Made by a program: the position numbers and the translations under genes
NCBI RefSeq assembly: GCF_907165205.1
Contig: NC_058196.1
Span: 19,138,501 to 19,202,500, forward strand
Length of the DNA: 64,000 nucleotides
Direction: 5' to 3'
Source: Coccinella septempunctata
Lineage: Eukaryota; Arthropoda; Insecta; Coleoptera; Coccinellidae
Shown: positions 24,301-35,179 of the stretch, piece by piece
Layout of the letters: each line of letters starts with the position of its first letter
Position numbering within the stretch: the stretch's first letter is position 1
The notes under the pieces: model-generated
Database searches by the model: none
What the model was told of the DNA's origin: nothing
Seen by the model: the letters and a program-made list of their open reading frames with translations, nothing else

Positions 24301-27300
24301 TAGTAGATTATTGAAGTTAAAAGAAACACTTTCCGATTAGGTCCTGATGAAAAGATATAGCCATTTTAAGTTTTCATAATGAGCTATGCCTCAACTGGGG
24401 AAACAAAATTTCCTTCAGAATAACACGCTAAATCTACGACATTACACATCTGTGGATCTTTTAAACCAAAGTTGCATTCAGCCAAAGTACCCAATTTTCC
24501 GAATATAACAGTTATTTTTTATTTTTGAACATCAAATTACTCGAAAACGGCGCATTATACGAGAAAATATAAATGATTGTAAAATAATGCTTTTATTTTA
24601 CAAAACGTTCAAATATTCATAAAATAGCGTCCAACTTGGTTTCAAATTTTGGTTTCTCTGAATTTTTGGTAGTTTTATGGTACTTAATGGTCATAATGAG
24701 AAAACTGGAAGACGTGTGTAATATCTTGTGTTCAAAAAAGAATCATCAAGTAAATGAAAAACCATGTTCTGAAATTCATTTCATTCGATATATCCGTTTG
24801 TGAGATAACAACAACAAACAAAAAATAACACTTTTTTATAGTTTTTCAACACTCCGTAACTTTTAAACCTAGCCGATTTGGAAAAAAATGGTAAAGAAAA
24901 AACGTGTTTCCATCGACCTCAAGAATCTACTGTTAAAATATTTGTATGAGTCAAAGACTCACCTGTATAGTACATGGGAGTCTTTGGATAAACTCATAGA
25001 CTTATAATACATGGACTCACTGTCACGTGACTTTTCAGTAGATCGAGGGGTTGTATGCATTAGAGAGAGACAGGCTTATGCGTTTTGATCGAACAAGAAA
25101 GAGATGAACTGATTCCGTGTGGGCAATGTCAAAATCATATGATGGATGTAAGCAAATATGTGACGCAGACGTTGCCCACAAGGTGTTGATACGTTGATTA
25201 TTATTCTCATTACATCTATTCTTGAATAAAACTCACATATTTTTGGACATAATTCATTTCGAAGGAATGCTATGGAATTCCTATGTCTCTTCTCGGAAGC
25301 TTGTTGAAAATTTATTAAAGAAAATTTTCGCATAAACTTGTGTTCTATAACCTTTTGACAGCTTGCCCACAAACTCTCCATCTTATTCAACCAACCGACT
25401 TCTCTCTCACATGCGGAGTCCATGTTATTTATAAGTCTATGGATAAACTGAATCGTTCGTCGATAAAAAATTTACTGATTCTTATGAGCTTCGGAGATTA
25501 TAGTAGTAATTATTTGAGCCTTTCGGTTGTTCTAAGCCTTAAGCACTTTACAATCCTCTAAAGGTCGCCGACTTTCAATTCCAGGTGATACGGAATAAAA
25601 TTTCTTTTTTACATACATATATTTGATTTTTGGTGAACTATAGAACTCCGAATTTCCAGCCTTTTGTTCTATTTTACGGAAATATTTGTGATTGAGATAG
25701 AGAACAATTTGTTCAGAAAAAAAAATAGTACTATGTACAAGGTAGGCAAAATTCGTTTTCTACTGAGGGGATCTCGAAAACTTCTAGCAGCTAGGAGATA
25801 ACGGATGGCACATTCTCTAGCTCTTTTTTTCTCGACTAATTCAAATCTGACCACAGAGCCGGCGTATCATTCTAGAGTTATGAAAAAAAAATCCCATTTT
25901 CGATAATTCATTGCTGAATTACTCGATTGTTTCAACTCGTACTCGAAAAATGATTATTACCTTTTGCAGGCAGTTTTTTGTGAGTAATTCGAATATTATT
26001 TTATTGAATTTTTCAATCCAGCCATTTTCAAGATATGATTGAACAAGAACAATACCGTTGAAATATTTTTGATATTATGACACTTCACTGTGACTTTTAT
26101 AATTAACTACCATGAAAAATTACTATTTTTTTTTTCATCAGAAAGTAATACTTAAGTCATTACTTAATCTCTTAAATGGAGAAAGGGTTATTGAATCAAG
26201 TTTTTCTTCTTATAATATCAGATGAAAGGTTTTTTACTTCGGAAGAAATATATGCATAGGAAAAATGATTCGACGATCGGTAATTCCTATCTAAAGCCCG
26301 TTTGCAACAGCCGAGAATTCTCTAGAAAATTTACTCGAGATTTCTTGCGCCGTGAATTATGTACCGTTACATACCCACTTTCGGTAGAATTCTCTGTTCA
26401 GTTGCGTACTAAATAGTCTCCGCCCTTTTCTTGCGAGAATTTTGTAGAGAATTCTCCAGAGAATTCTCGGCTGTTGCAAACGGGCTTAAGAGTATTGAGT
26501 CCACGAAAAATAAATGCACATTCAACAGTCGCTATGGTAACGCCTACCTGCACATGGTATTCAATAGTGAACCGGAAAGCAACTCAAAATCTAGAAATGA
26601 TAGGCCTGTTTGGTTTTCAGATTCAAATTAATCAGAAAAAAAGTGCTCGATAATGTGTCATCCGTTTTCTTCCAGTTGCTATAGGTTTCACAGACTCCTT
26701 CAGTAGACAACGAATTTTGTTTACCTGTACAGGGTGGGCAAAATCAGTGATACCTGAACTACAACTTTTTAACCCAACGAGACAAAGGAAAATTTATGGC
26801 ACATTACGGCCCTCGAGAAACTAATAATGCGATCAACTGCATTCCTCAATCTTTTTGTGCTAGGATGTTGAAATGAGAACTTTTTTGATAGCAATCCAGT
26901 GGCGTACCATGATTTTTTCCAACAGATTTATTTGCTGAGCTATGACATAAATTTGTGTCTTTCTTAAGAAAACAGTAGTTCAAAATGACTTCGGAAGAAT
27001 CGCCATTTTTTTCTGTTTCAGAAATATATCAAACACATTCAGATTCGTTCAGATATTATGAAAGAACAAACTTTATATTATAGCTCAGCTAGTAAACCAG
27101 TTGGAAATGGTCATAGTACGCCACTGGGTTGCTATAAAAAAATTATCTGCATAATGTTTTCATTTCATCATCGTAGCACAAACAGAAACAGAGATTTTTG
27201 CCTATAACTCAGGCAATACTCAGTTTCTCGAAAAAAGACGACCATAATGTGCCATTCATTTTCCTCTATCCTCTTTAAAAAGTTGTAATTCAGGTTTCAC

Positions 27301-27482
27301 CAATTTTGCCTACCCTGTACAGAGGGTTTCATGAACCAATCAACCTGTATAGCCAGGACCGTCCACACCAGATGGATGAAAAGCATTTAAAATTTGTTTC
27401 AGGTAATCCAAGCTATGGTGGTGGCTACAATCAAAGCGGCAATATGGGATCAGGAAATATGGGAGCTAACAGGAGATTCTAA
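18319..27482 (+). CDS. Hrb87F: hnRNP A1/A2 homologue (Hrb87F/Hrb98DE type), complete
   Basis: Coding exons are 18319-18348, 18628-18892, 22132-22341, 22524-22739, 23032-23238 and 27403-27482. They have consensus GT/AG ends and join in frame into 335 residues. Exon 1 encodes MKMKREQGED. RRM1 is at about 19-95, with LFIGGLDYRT (RNP2) and RGFGFITY (RNP1). RRM2 is at about 110-184, with KLFVGGLKDD and RGFGFIEF, ending GKHIDVKKALSK. The rest is Gly/Asn/Gln-rich, with RGG repeats and a PY-NLS-like NRSAPYG. The protein is a nuclear, shuttling pre-mRNA-binding factor that affects splicing and mRNA export. AATAAA is at 27767-27772. RRM2 and the linker resemble Hrb87F slightly more than Hrb98DE. Introns 2 (3.2 kb) and 5 (4.2 kb) are packed with inverted-repeat elements. 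A donor-like GTAAGT just after the stop hints at a 3' UTR intron. Confidence 0.93.
19457..19722. repeat. Inverted-repeat element in hnRNP intron 2
   Basis: The left arm (CTCTAACGATTTGTCAAATT, then CGTGGGGCACACAAAGCTTT) pairs with the right arm (AAAAGCTTGTGTGCCCCACG, then GATTTTGACAAATCGTTAAGAG). It is about 265 bp with no coding sequence. Confidence 0.75.
19820..21010. repeat. Three copies of a GTGCATAGATTCACAT repeat in hnRNP intron 2
   Basis: A block including CAGTGCATAGATTCACAT, TATAGATCACTG and ACAATACCAACCTGAATTC occurs at about 20350-20445 and 20920-21000 in direct orientation, and inverted at about 19855-19930. Frames here are incidental. Confidence 0.6.
21165..21747. mobile_element. 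Family D inverted-repeat element, copy 1
   Basis: AGAAGAAAACGGATGACACA near 21172 pairs inverted with TGTGTCATCTGTTTTCTTCT near 21669. The right end (GACGAATTTTG...CCTTTACAG) has the same terminal sequence as 25735-26731. The left terminus is missing about 45 bp. Confidence 0.7.
23731..24967. mobile_element. Family A giant palindrome (dimer) in hnRNP intron 5
   Basis: The element runs from TACAGGGTGAGTCTTTGATT to GAGTCAAAGACTCACCTGTA. Nearly the whole 1.24 kb is an inverted repeat: each arm of about 570 bp matches the other (for example GGCGCATTATACGAGAAAAT against the left GATGCGCCGTTTTCGAG region). The arms meet around a spacer near 24300-24350. Each arm corresponds to the monomer at 5019-5633, so the element is a head-to-head dimer. 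TA flanks both ends. Confidence 0.85.
25003..25445. repeat. Short inverted-repeat element in hnRNP intron 5
   Basis: TCATAGACTTATAATACATG with GACTC at the left pairs with GAGTCCATGTTATTTATAAG plus TCTATGGA at the right. The minus frame within it (25076-25423, 115 codons) resembles nothing I know and is probably fortuitous. Confidence 0.6.
25735..26731. mobile_element. Family D inverted-repeat element, copy 2, with nested MITE
   Basis: The left terminal 125 bp from TACAAGGTAGGCAAAATTCG pairs with the right terminal 125 bp ending CGAATTTTGTTTACCTGTA. It contains ACGGATG(G/A)CACATT and GAACCGGC-like blocks, as in 21165-21747. The MITE 26294-26487 is inserted inside. Its right end shares TGTACA with the next element (26727-27321). 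Confidence 0.8.
26294..26487. repeat. MITE, AAGCCCGTTTGCAACAGCC family, copy 2 (nested)
   Basis: AAGCCCGTTTGCAACAGCCG at the left and CGGCTGTTGCAAACGGGCTT at the right are perfect inverted ends. The interior shares GCGCCGTGAATT and CACTTTCGGTAGAATTC with 12335-12476. It lies wholly inside the 25735-26731 element. Confidence 0.85.
26727..27321. mobile_element. Family B CAGGGTGGGC palindromic element, copy 1
   Basis: TACAGGGTGGGCAAAATCAG...CCTGAACTACAACTTTTTAA at the left pairs with TTAAAAAGTTGTAATTCAGG...TTTGCCTACCCTGTA at the right. The arms continue inward to CAATCCAGTGGCGTACCATG and CATAGTACGCCACTGGGTTG, so it folds over most of its 590 bp. It is flanked by TA. The second copy is at 47618-48241. 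Confidence 0.85.
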
Positions 27483-27772
27483 AACGTAAGTTTTAGACTT
27501 CCGCTGTGAATTTTAAATTGATATGATTTCAAAAATTAGGTATGCCCCGGGGCAAATCTTAACTTCGCTACTCATGGGCGGAACTTTATCAATAAATGTC
27601 TACAATTAAGTTTCTCCAAGAATCGACTACTTTAGGTTCATATTTATCAGATTTGATGAGTTTGAAACACAACACATAGTGTGTTTAATGGATGTCACCG
27701 AATCGTTTTGTCCTAGAACCTAGGTTTATTATCACACACAGTTTGTAATTAATTTATTTAATGATTAATAAA

Positions 27773-29668
27773 GAAGTTTAAATTTTAATGAAGGAATCGT
27801 GTTTATTTTAGGTTAGGCTTTTGAAGTGAGGCTTTTCTGGAGTTGGTCAAATTTATAATTTGAGGTAGAGTGAAAAGATATTTATTCTATAAAACCTTCA
27901 GTGCTAGTGTCTTCCATTTGGGGATGTTCAGAAAAAATGAGGCTATATTCGATCAAACTAGATTGAATATAAATAAATAATAATCGACATGGTGTTTTAA
28001 TACGTTGCGCATTCAAAATTGAAAATTTTGAATGCGGTTTATTAACGCAGACTATTTCGGGGTATTTTGTGGGCAGTATCGCAGAGCAATACATCTGATT
28101 TTAAAACGGGCTAAAATAGTTTTTTCAACTTCTGTGGACAATCGTCCTATGTAATAAACTAGGAATATGAGACTCGCTGATTTTCTTTAAGATATTTGAA
28201 TTGCGAATTGAAAGTTGTATGTTCAAAATATTCAATTGTTGTCTATCTACATGATTTGACCGACTCCAGGATATTCTGAGTAGAAGCGAACAGCTTTACA
28301 GAATCGGAACTTAGGTGTTCTCAACAGTTTATAAAATAATAGAGGAAAAATGTTTTTCTTATCAAGCCAGGAGAGGTTAATTAAAGTGATAGGATGATTG
28401 GCAGTTATTCTATGACAGACAGGTTTTTTAGGTATGTATAGTTTTTATACTGATGTAGGTTCACATAAAGAAACACGTACATTACTAAAACAGACTATTT
28501 AGCTCAGGTTTCTTTCATTCTGAAAATGCGGTGAAGTGAGGTTAGATAGGCCTTTTAAACGTTCTATTTCGAAACATCGTGAATTAACCTGGGTTAGGTA
28601 GCGTGTTAGGCGTTTATTCAAGGATTTGCATTCAGTGGTATTATACAGAAAAGTGAATATGTATTCATGTCATTTGATTATACCAAGTTATTGCGATTTT
28701 ATAGTACCATAACCATTTGACGATCTTGCTTGATTTTTGCAATAGGGAATACTCCTTGTGACGAAAATGATGTATTTTTTATTAAATATCTTTGAAACGT
28801 TACATTTTGAAATAATCATTTGAACCTTTTCCCAAAAAAAAAAAAAATATTTCAAGTACCTACTTTAAAATGAAAAATTAAAATGGGTATTTAAAATTTA
28901 AAGTTCGTTTCTATTGCACAAGTTGGCAACAGCGACTGAAATATGCGTTGATAATAAAGGACAATAAATACACTATCTATATGAGATATACAAAGATGGC
29001 TGTCTATGAAGTCTGCGACGAACGAGGACGGTCATAAAATTTTATGGGATTTTTATGGCCGGTTGCTGTTGAGGCTCACCAGTGAGTACGCTCCTTATGA
29101 TGGCTGTAAATCAACAGCTGATATTTTATAAACAAGCCACTGTTCTTTTTATTTTCTAGTAGGCGTTGTTGCCAAATCGTAAACTAGAAACGAAGCGATT
29201 TAAATTTTAAAACCTATTTGAAAAATTATTTTGAATAGTTTCCATCATTTTGGATCGCAGATAATCGGAGATAACCATACTCGAGAGCTGGGTTAAACTT
29301 CTGGTGAGGTTAGTGAAGTGAGGTTAGAAGTTGTGAAGGGATATAACCAAGGGCAAAACCAGCAATAACCGCGGTTATTACGGGTTATTCACTTGAAATC
29401 GATTAAAGTCTCCTGGTACGCTTTATGACCGGTTTAAGGTTCGCAGCCATTGTGACATAGTTTTTGTCGTGATTTCGACATTTGAATATAAACAATTTGG
29501 AATTCTTTGGGTAGAGGTTAACAATATTCAATAATGATCTCTTGACAAACTATCATAGTAGTTACCAATAGGTCGAATTATGTTTTCATTAGCATTACTT
29601 CAAGTGGACACTCATAGCGAAGTTATCTCAAAAGTTATAGAAGGGTTCGCAGTTCGTTGTAATCATTT
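27773..29668. other. Intergenic downstream of the hnRNP gene
   Basis: AT-rich sequence without a recognisable gene, RNA or element. GGTTAGGTTAG-like words recur near 28550-28620 and 29310-29330. The frame at 27882-28094 has no familiar content. Confidence 0.35.
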
Positions 29669-29900
29669 ATACAGGGTTTCCCAGGAAGAATACGACAAAC
29701 GGAAACCATAAACTGAAGTCATCAAGGTGGTGTCTCATATCCAAAGGTTTCAATTGCCTGAGAGCCTTCGTTTAGGTATGCTACGAGATACTTGAATGGA
29801 ATTTCAAAGTTCAATAAATCTTCAACTAACCAACAGAGAGATTGCAAATTTTTAAAATTGAAAAAATCAGTACCTAAGTAGGAAAGTTTTTGGCTTTTTA

Positions 29901-30694
29901 TATACAGGGTGGGCTTTTTGAAACGAAACAGACGAGACAACCACCTTAATTGTTGAAGAAAGTAATTACCCATAATAATTATTTCGTTGTCTAATGTTGA
30001 CAATTAATGGTTTCCATCGTAACCACATAATGAATTAGTCAAATAATTGATGATTTCACATAGCATGGTTAGCGGAATGACTGGTACTGTACGAAATTCA
30101 AAATTGAATATCTCGAAAACAAATGCATTAATTGAGAAAAAAATTAATACGCTGAATTCAGGATAAAAAGACCTTTCAAATGAGGTATCACTCACTCTAT
30201 CTTTCCTATTCAAAATTTAGGGGTTGGTGTTCTAACACTAAAGCTACATTCACAATCAATTCACGGGCCGTAGTGCACTTCGGCAAGGAAGCTTAGCAGA
30301 TGGCGTTCTCCGTTACCATTTATAATGAAGTTCAAGACTAGCACGGAATTGGAAATTGACCAAATTTCTTGCAAGCTGCAAACTATCAATTCGGCAAGGA
30401 ATTTCGTGCCAGCTATCGATGATGCTGATGCTTATGTTTTGATCAGTTACATTTTTGATTCAATTGAGTATTTTATCCGAAGTTTATTGCGAATGTAAAT
30501 TTCGTGCCGAAGTGCACTTCGGCCCGCGAATTGAATGTGAATGCAGCTTAAGGGTTGAAGCCATATAGTTGTGAATTTGACCTTAAAAGTTGTCCCCCTC
30601 GAAACAAAAATCGACGTGTCCGGGCATTTTTTCGAAATGAATTTATTCCACCCGTTATCTCGTCTGTTTCGTTTTAAAAAGCCCACCCAGTATA
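29901..30694. mobile_element. Family C CAGGGTGGGCTTTTTGAAACG element
   Basis: TATACAGGGTGGGCTTTTTG...AAACAGACGAGA at the left pairs with TCTCGTCTGTTTCGTTTTAA...GCCCACCCAGTATA at the right. It is flanked by TA, contains the 30240-30550 MITE, and lies inside the 29669-31620 transposon. Confidence 0.8.
30240..30550. repeat. Innermost nested MITE, GTGCACTTCGGC family
   Basis: AAGCTACATTCACAATCAAT...CACGGGCCGTAGTGCACTTCGGC at the left pairs with GCCGAAGTGCACTTCGGCCC...AATTGAATGTGAATGCAGCTT at the right. It is about 310 bp. GAAGTGCACTTC is palindromic in itself. Confidence 0.8.
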
Positions 30695-30954
30695 CGTTAA
30701 TATCTGATCATCACATTGACACTGTGAACAATTTTAATTTTTATGATTATGGAAATAAACTCATATCAGAGAATGAATTTGAAAATTGAAGAAGAAATAA
30801 TAACAGAAAGATTGAACCACAAGAAAAAGAATATAAAAAATATGATATGGTTCACAGGTTTCTTAATTGAATTCGATGAATTTTTAATTTTTCTATCAGC
30901 GTTCAAAAATCTTTGTTAGAATTGTTTTCTACTATGGATCGGTACCGAATAGAC

Positions 30955-31145
30955 CATTTGTTTCAGTGTTGCTCATAGAAAATAATCCATATGAGTCAGA
31001 TCAGGGGATCAAGGTGGCCAAGTCTTCTCTGTCGATCCATCTATTCTCAAAAAGGGTATTCAAATATTGACTCAGTCCTTTTTGGTAGTGGGTTGGGGCT
31101 CGTTCATATTGAAACCACATTGCTTCCATTGGTATATTTTGCAGA
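30955..31145 (-). pseudogene. Tc1/mariner-type transposase fragment
   Basis: The minus-strand reading gives MWFQYERAPTHYQKGLSQYL, NTLFENRWIDRED and, after a stop, SDSYGLF. This is the catalytic block WFQhDGAPaHy...vR.yL...f.nRWIDR.G of the insect transposase family, with the usual DGAP changed to ERAP and with in-frame stops. It is dead. The remnant at 56544-57170 covers the same region. Confidence 0.6.
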
Positions 31146-31766
31146 ATAAATGAATGAATATATATTGATAAGTAATATTTTACACAATACAGAGTGAAAA
31201 TCTAATCAAGCCAATTGAAGAAATGAAGTAAAATATGTTTTATGCTCAAGAAATATTCATTACTTTCCTTGCTTGACCGTGCCAAGCAACGTTTTTGGGT
31301 TTCATATTTGAGTCGCTCTTCTATTGCCCTAAAAATGAAAAATTGTTTTAGTATCATTGTACAGGATGATCTGAGATATATAGAAAAAGTAGAAACTTGC
31401 CTAGTCCGGTTCTGATTAGTGAAAATGATGAAAACTGCAGAATCTGAAATCAGTCTGTTAGTTAAAGATTCATTGAACGTTGAAATTTCATTTAGAATCT
31501 GCTTATCACCCTGTATATCCTAAACGAAGGCCTTCATTCAAGTAAAACCACTTGATAGGAGTCCTTCTTGATGACCTCAGTTTATGGTACCTCATGGTTG
31601 CATTCTTCGCGGGATGCCCCGCATAGGCTCAATAGGTAGCCTGTACTTTGATATTCGCCTGTCACAAAAAATAACAAAATTTTCCGAACATTATAATAAG
31701 TTGAATATTTGGAAAGATTAAACTGAATTGATTATTTTATGATCGATAATTATTTTATGTTGATTC

Positions 31767-31870
31767 ACAGGGTGAGTCTTTGACTCGTGCAAATATTTTA
31801 ACAGTAGATTTTTAAGGTCAATAGAAACACTTTTTTCCCTTACGATTTTTTCCGAATCGGCTCGGAAACT
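31767..31870. mobile_element. Family A end fragment, about 100 bp
   Basis: ACAGGGTGAGTCTTTGACTC...AATATTTTAACAGTAGATT...CCGAATCGGCTCGG matches the terminus of 23731-24967 and then stops abruptly at GGCTCGGAAAC. It is a solo end, with no partner nearby. Confidence 0.75.
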
Positions 31871-34800
31871 GTGGGGTTTAATCAGATTGCCGACAACGCC
31901 TTATCGAATCCGACGATTTCGATGTGAGGCGTTTTCGGAAATCTAATCTAAATCTGACAGCTTTCGTGTCAACATGTTTATACAGCGGAAACCGATTATC
32001 TATATCTGTGATACCAATTTTCACCTATTCGACTTGAAGGGAAAAAAGGGGATTACTGTGTGTACGTGAGCTTGTGTACCGCTGCAGATTTCCTAGCTAA
32101 GTCTGAGTAACACATACCAGAAATCTGGAAACTTGTTTAGGCGCATTAACCTCTAGAATTTTTTTTCCACGATGTGATGAATCCGAAGTAAACATATACA
32201 CCATATTTAACATTTCATATCAAATATTCATGCTATATACTTTTCACTATACAAATGTCAAAATTCAATCTCGTCCTCTAGTCCTTTCATTGAGAATCGA
32301 ATATAAAATTATTTATAAAGTATAATTTATAATCATCATGATATAACTTTCTGAATGCAAATTCTCTGATGAAGTGTATAACTATTTTTGTTGTTTAATG
32401 TCGATTCTTCAGATTTTCAAATATTCAATGCTAATATTGATTTCTGTTTCATTGGTCCAGTGCCACTGTCTTCGACCATTCATCAATGGTGAGTATGGCC
32501 AATCCGAGAACGTGTAAGTAAAAACGAATGGATATTTTATTCTATTTTATGGAAAGTGGACCTTCACTATAGTTTATATAAATTTTATATTTTTATATAT
32601 TTATATTTTTAATTTAATATATTGTAACGTTTCGTTCAGAGTTCAGTTCATTTTTTCTTATTCCGCGAACGCAAGTCGGTCAAGAATATACTACGAACAT
32701 TTTTTGTCCACCTTTCATATGCAAGTATATTTTGGTAATTCTCTTTGATACTATATGAGTGAAGATATATTCCTCATTTCAATAAAATTCATTGAAATAT
32801 TTCTTGTGTTTTGATAACCTTATAACTCAAATCCCCTTATTTGGAATGAAATTGATTAATTTCACATAGGTATTCAAATGAAATATCGAAGGAAAAATAA
32901 TTCCATCTGATACGTGGTTTTTTAATGAACCTGACTGTCAGAATATCGAAGAAAAATACATATTTGGTGGTGTATTACTATTGAAGTAGGTTACAATCTC
33001 AGGTCAATAAAAATTATTAATAATTTTATTGATCTGAGGTTACAATAAATAAATAAAAAATATATCCTCACAACAATGAAGGCAAAGTGTTATCAATTTA
33101 GATAAATAACGCTAATGTTACTATGGGCCAGTTCCGATATTGCTGGTTTTACTAGCCCGCAACCGATTAACAATAGAACACGAAAGTCTGGGCCAATAGG
33201 CATCGTCTCAGGGAATACTGACAGAGTTCTATCTGGAGGGGATTGAATCGGACACCGTTTCATCAAAGAGTTGTTACTCTTTGGTTTCATATTGGGTGGC
33301 GCTCTGGGTAAATGTATAGTACCCAGTAGCACGTGCCAATATTGAATAAAGTTCCATCAATTCCAAACGTTCTCCATCGGAGAAAAATGCTATGTTGCTG
33401 TGATGAGGTCAAATGAGAACGAAACCATGGTCAGCATCTGCGTACTCCATTTGGGGCCTTGACGATGGCAAATTGGCTAGTTCAATTCAGATCGTAACAC
33501 TTGTTGATATTCATATCGGCGGGTGGTATGCATCTGAATTTATCCTTATTATTGTATTCATTGCCTCCCTGTGTAGGCGTGATCATTCTATTATTACTGA
33601 CAGTACTGTTTGGGAATATCGGAACTACCCCTATCTGACAGTCTGACACTAACCAACCATACCTTGGCACATTCAGGGTGCCAATGGGAAGACCCTTCCA
33701 TAAAGGGCGGTTACAGGGGGGCTCTATATAGTAGGAAAGCGTGGAGAACCATAAACGAATTTCATGTAAATATAAAAAAGGTAAGTGATGCTTAATTACC
33801 GTTTGATACAACATCAATCAATCTTCTGGTAAATCATTTCTGAACACATACAAGAGAAGAATTTAAATTAGTCATAAGGTTTATATTATTATTACATCAT
33901 GAAATAGTTGAGGTATAATATATTTTTCTTTCATGCATATATATTTTTTTGAAATAGAGTAATACACACTTTTACAATCTAAAAACAATGAAGCAGGTGT
34001 AAAGAAATGGCAACAACAGACACATCCTAGAACTCGTTCCAGATCTCATCTGTGGGATGAGAAAAAAGTCAACGCACGGTGTGTCATACATACCTTCGTC
34101 TGATACATAAAAACAGAGATAAAAAACTTTGTCTGCCTGTATAAGTGTAATGATAATGAATTCTGTAAAGATAAAGAATAAGCTTAAATTATCACATTGA
34201 AGGACATCTATACTTCATACGACAAAATCCAAAAACTTCTTTTCCCTTTTTTCTACCATGGTTGACGAAGTGAGAATTATCTGAAAACAAAAAACGTATA
34301 CAATGTAAAGCATAAGTCAGATTTCTAAAAATAATATTTTCACATGCTACAAGCAATGGAAGCTAGTTAGAGTGTGCAGGGTCAGCCGGGCTCACCCAAA
34401 AATAATCTAGAAATGGAGAAAAATTATATCTAATAATTTCATTCTTTAACGTATAACGCAGTACGGATTGATTTCTTGTATGGGGGGCTGTAGCCCTATA
34501 GGCCTCACAGACCAGCCGCCACTGATAGATTTATAAATTATAAACTCCCTTTCAACTTCCAATTAGTGGAAGCAGTCTCTGACTAATTTTAGCTGGGTAG
34601 TGAAGCCCTGAACGTCTTATTGGTTTATACAGGATGTCGAAGGTGATGAGTCGGAAAAATGGGGAGGGGTAAGAAAACAACAACAAACAACAGAAAACAA
34701 ACCAAGGACTCAGAAACCCTCATATCTACTAAATGAGTGAGAAATCATCAATCACACATCCAGTGTTCTCCAGCCATCAATCTGTTCGAAAAAAATTCGT

Positions 34801-35114
34801 AGAGCTGAAAGATATGATATAGGATATTTTATATACAAGTACAAAGATTAATTCCTCTTTGGAGTCTTTGGTAATAAATGGGTGGATTCCAGACACAGAA
34901 CACTGTTCTAGACCAGAGAGAAGAAGAGAAGATAGGACATTCTGTGTGCAGAAGTTCTGTGTTCTTAACCGTTTAAAGTTTTAAAGTTCTTGAAAGTTTG
35001 AATTTTGAGGTTTGTGTCAAGATTAATTCATCAAATAGTTAAAAAACTTTTACATTCTTACAGAATTGTTATCTTTATATTACCATTGCTCATTTCATTG
35101 AATTCTTAATTAAG
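31871..35114. other. Intergenic between the mariner nest and mars
   Basis: No gene was recognised. A hairpin lies at 32995-33047 (CTCAGGTCAATAAAA/TTTTATTGATCTGAG). A pair of GTTCCGATATT inverted ends lies at about 33128 and 33620 (same family as 10328-10411), and frames at 33093-33817 fall within it. About 32620-32850, with GTTTCGTTCAGAGTTCAGTTC and an AATAAA, looks vaguely like an LTR R-U5 region, but no second LTR or coding region supports this. The mars promoter must lie in about 34850-35110; no clear TATA box was identified. Confidence 0.35.
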
Positions 35115-35178
35115 GTACGTTGGTGATTTTATTTTGAGATTAATCGATGCAATTTCCTAAATTCCCATTTAATTTTAG
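35115..35178 (+). other. Probable 64-bp 5' UTR intron of mars
   Basis: AAG followed by GTACGTTGG at 35115 and CATTTAATTTTAG ending at 35178, two bases upstream of ATG 35180. If it is spliced, the in-frame ATG at 35147 is intronic and translation starts MDQWIREQF. Confidence 0.55.
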
Positions 35179-35179
35179 T

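Larger units (their letters stand above)
29669..31620. mobile_element. Tc1/mariner-type element with transposase relic and nested insertions
   Basis: The left end TACAGGGTTTCCCAGGAAGA...ACCATAAACTGAAGTCATCA is matched, inverted and diverged, by about 31510-31620 (TGATGACCTCAGTTTATGGT...CATTCTTCGCGGGATGCCCC). The pairing also includes CTTCGTTTAGG blocks at 29768 and 31522. A transposase relic lies inside (30955-31145, minus). Family C (29901-30694) is inserted in the left part and itself contains another MITE (30240-30550). Confidence 0.65.

Noticed and set aside
25076..25423. 115-codon minus frame in hnRNP intron 5
   Set aside because: Lies inside a short inverted-repeat element, antisense to the gene, with no family resemblance.
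32620..32850. Solo LTR
   Set aside because: Only a vague resemblance to an R-U5 region; no matching copy, TG..CA ends or target duplication could be shown.
33093..33817. Cluster of frames on both strands
   Set aside because: Falls within a repeat with GTTCCGATATT ends; no domain and no consistent splice sites.
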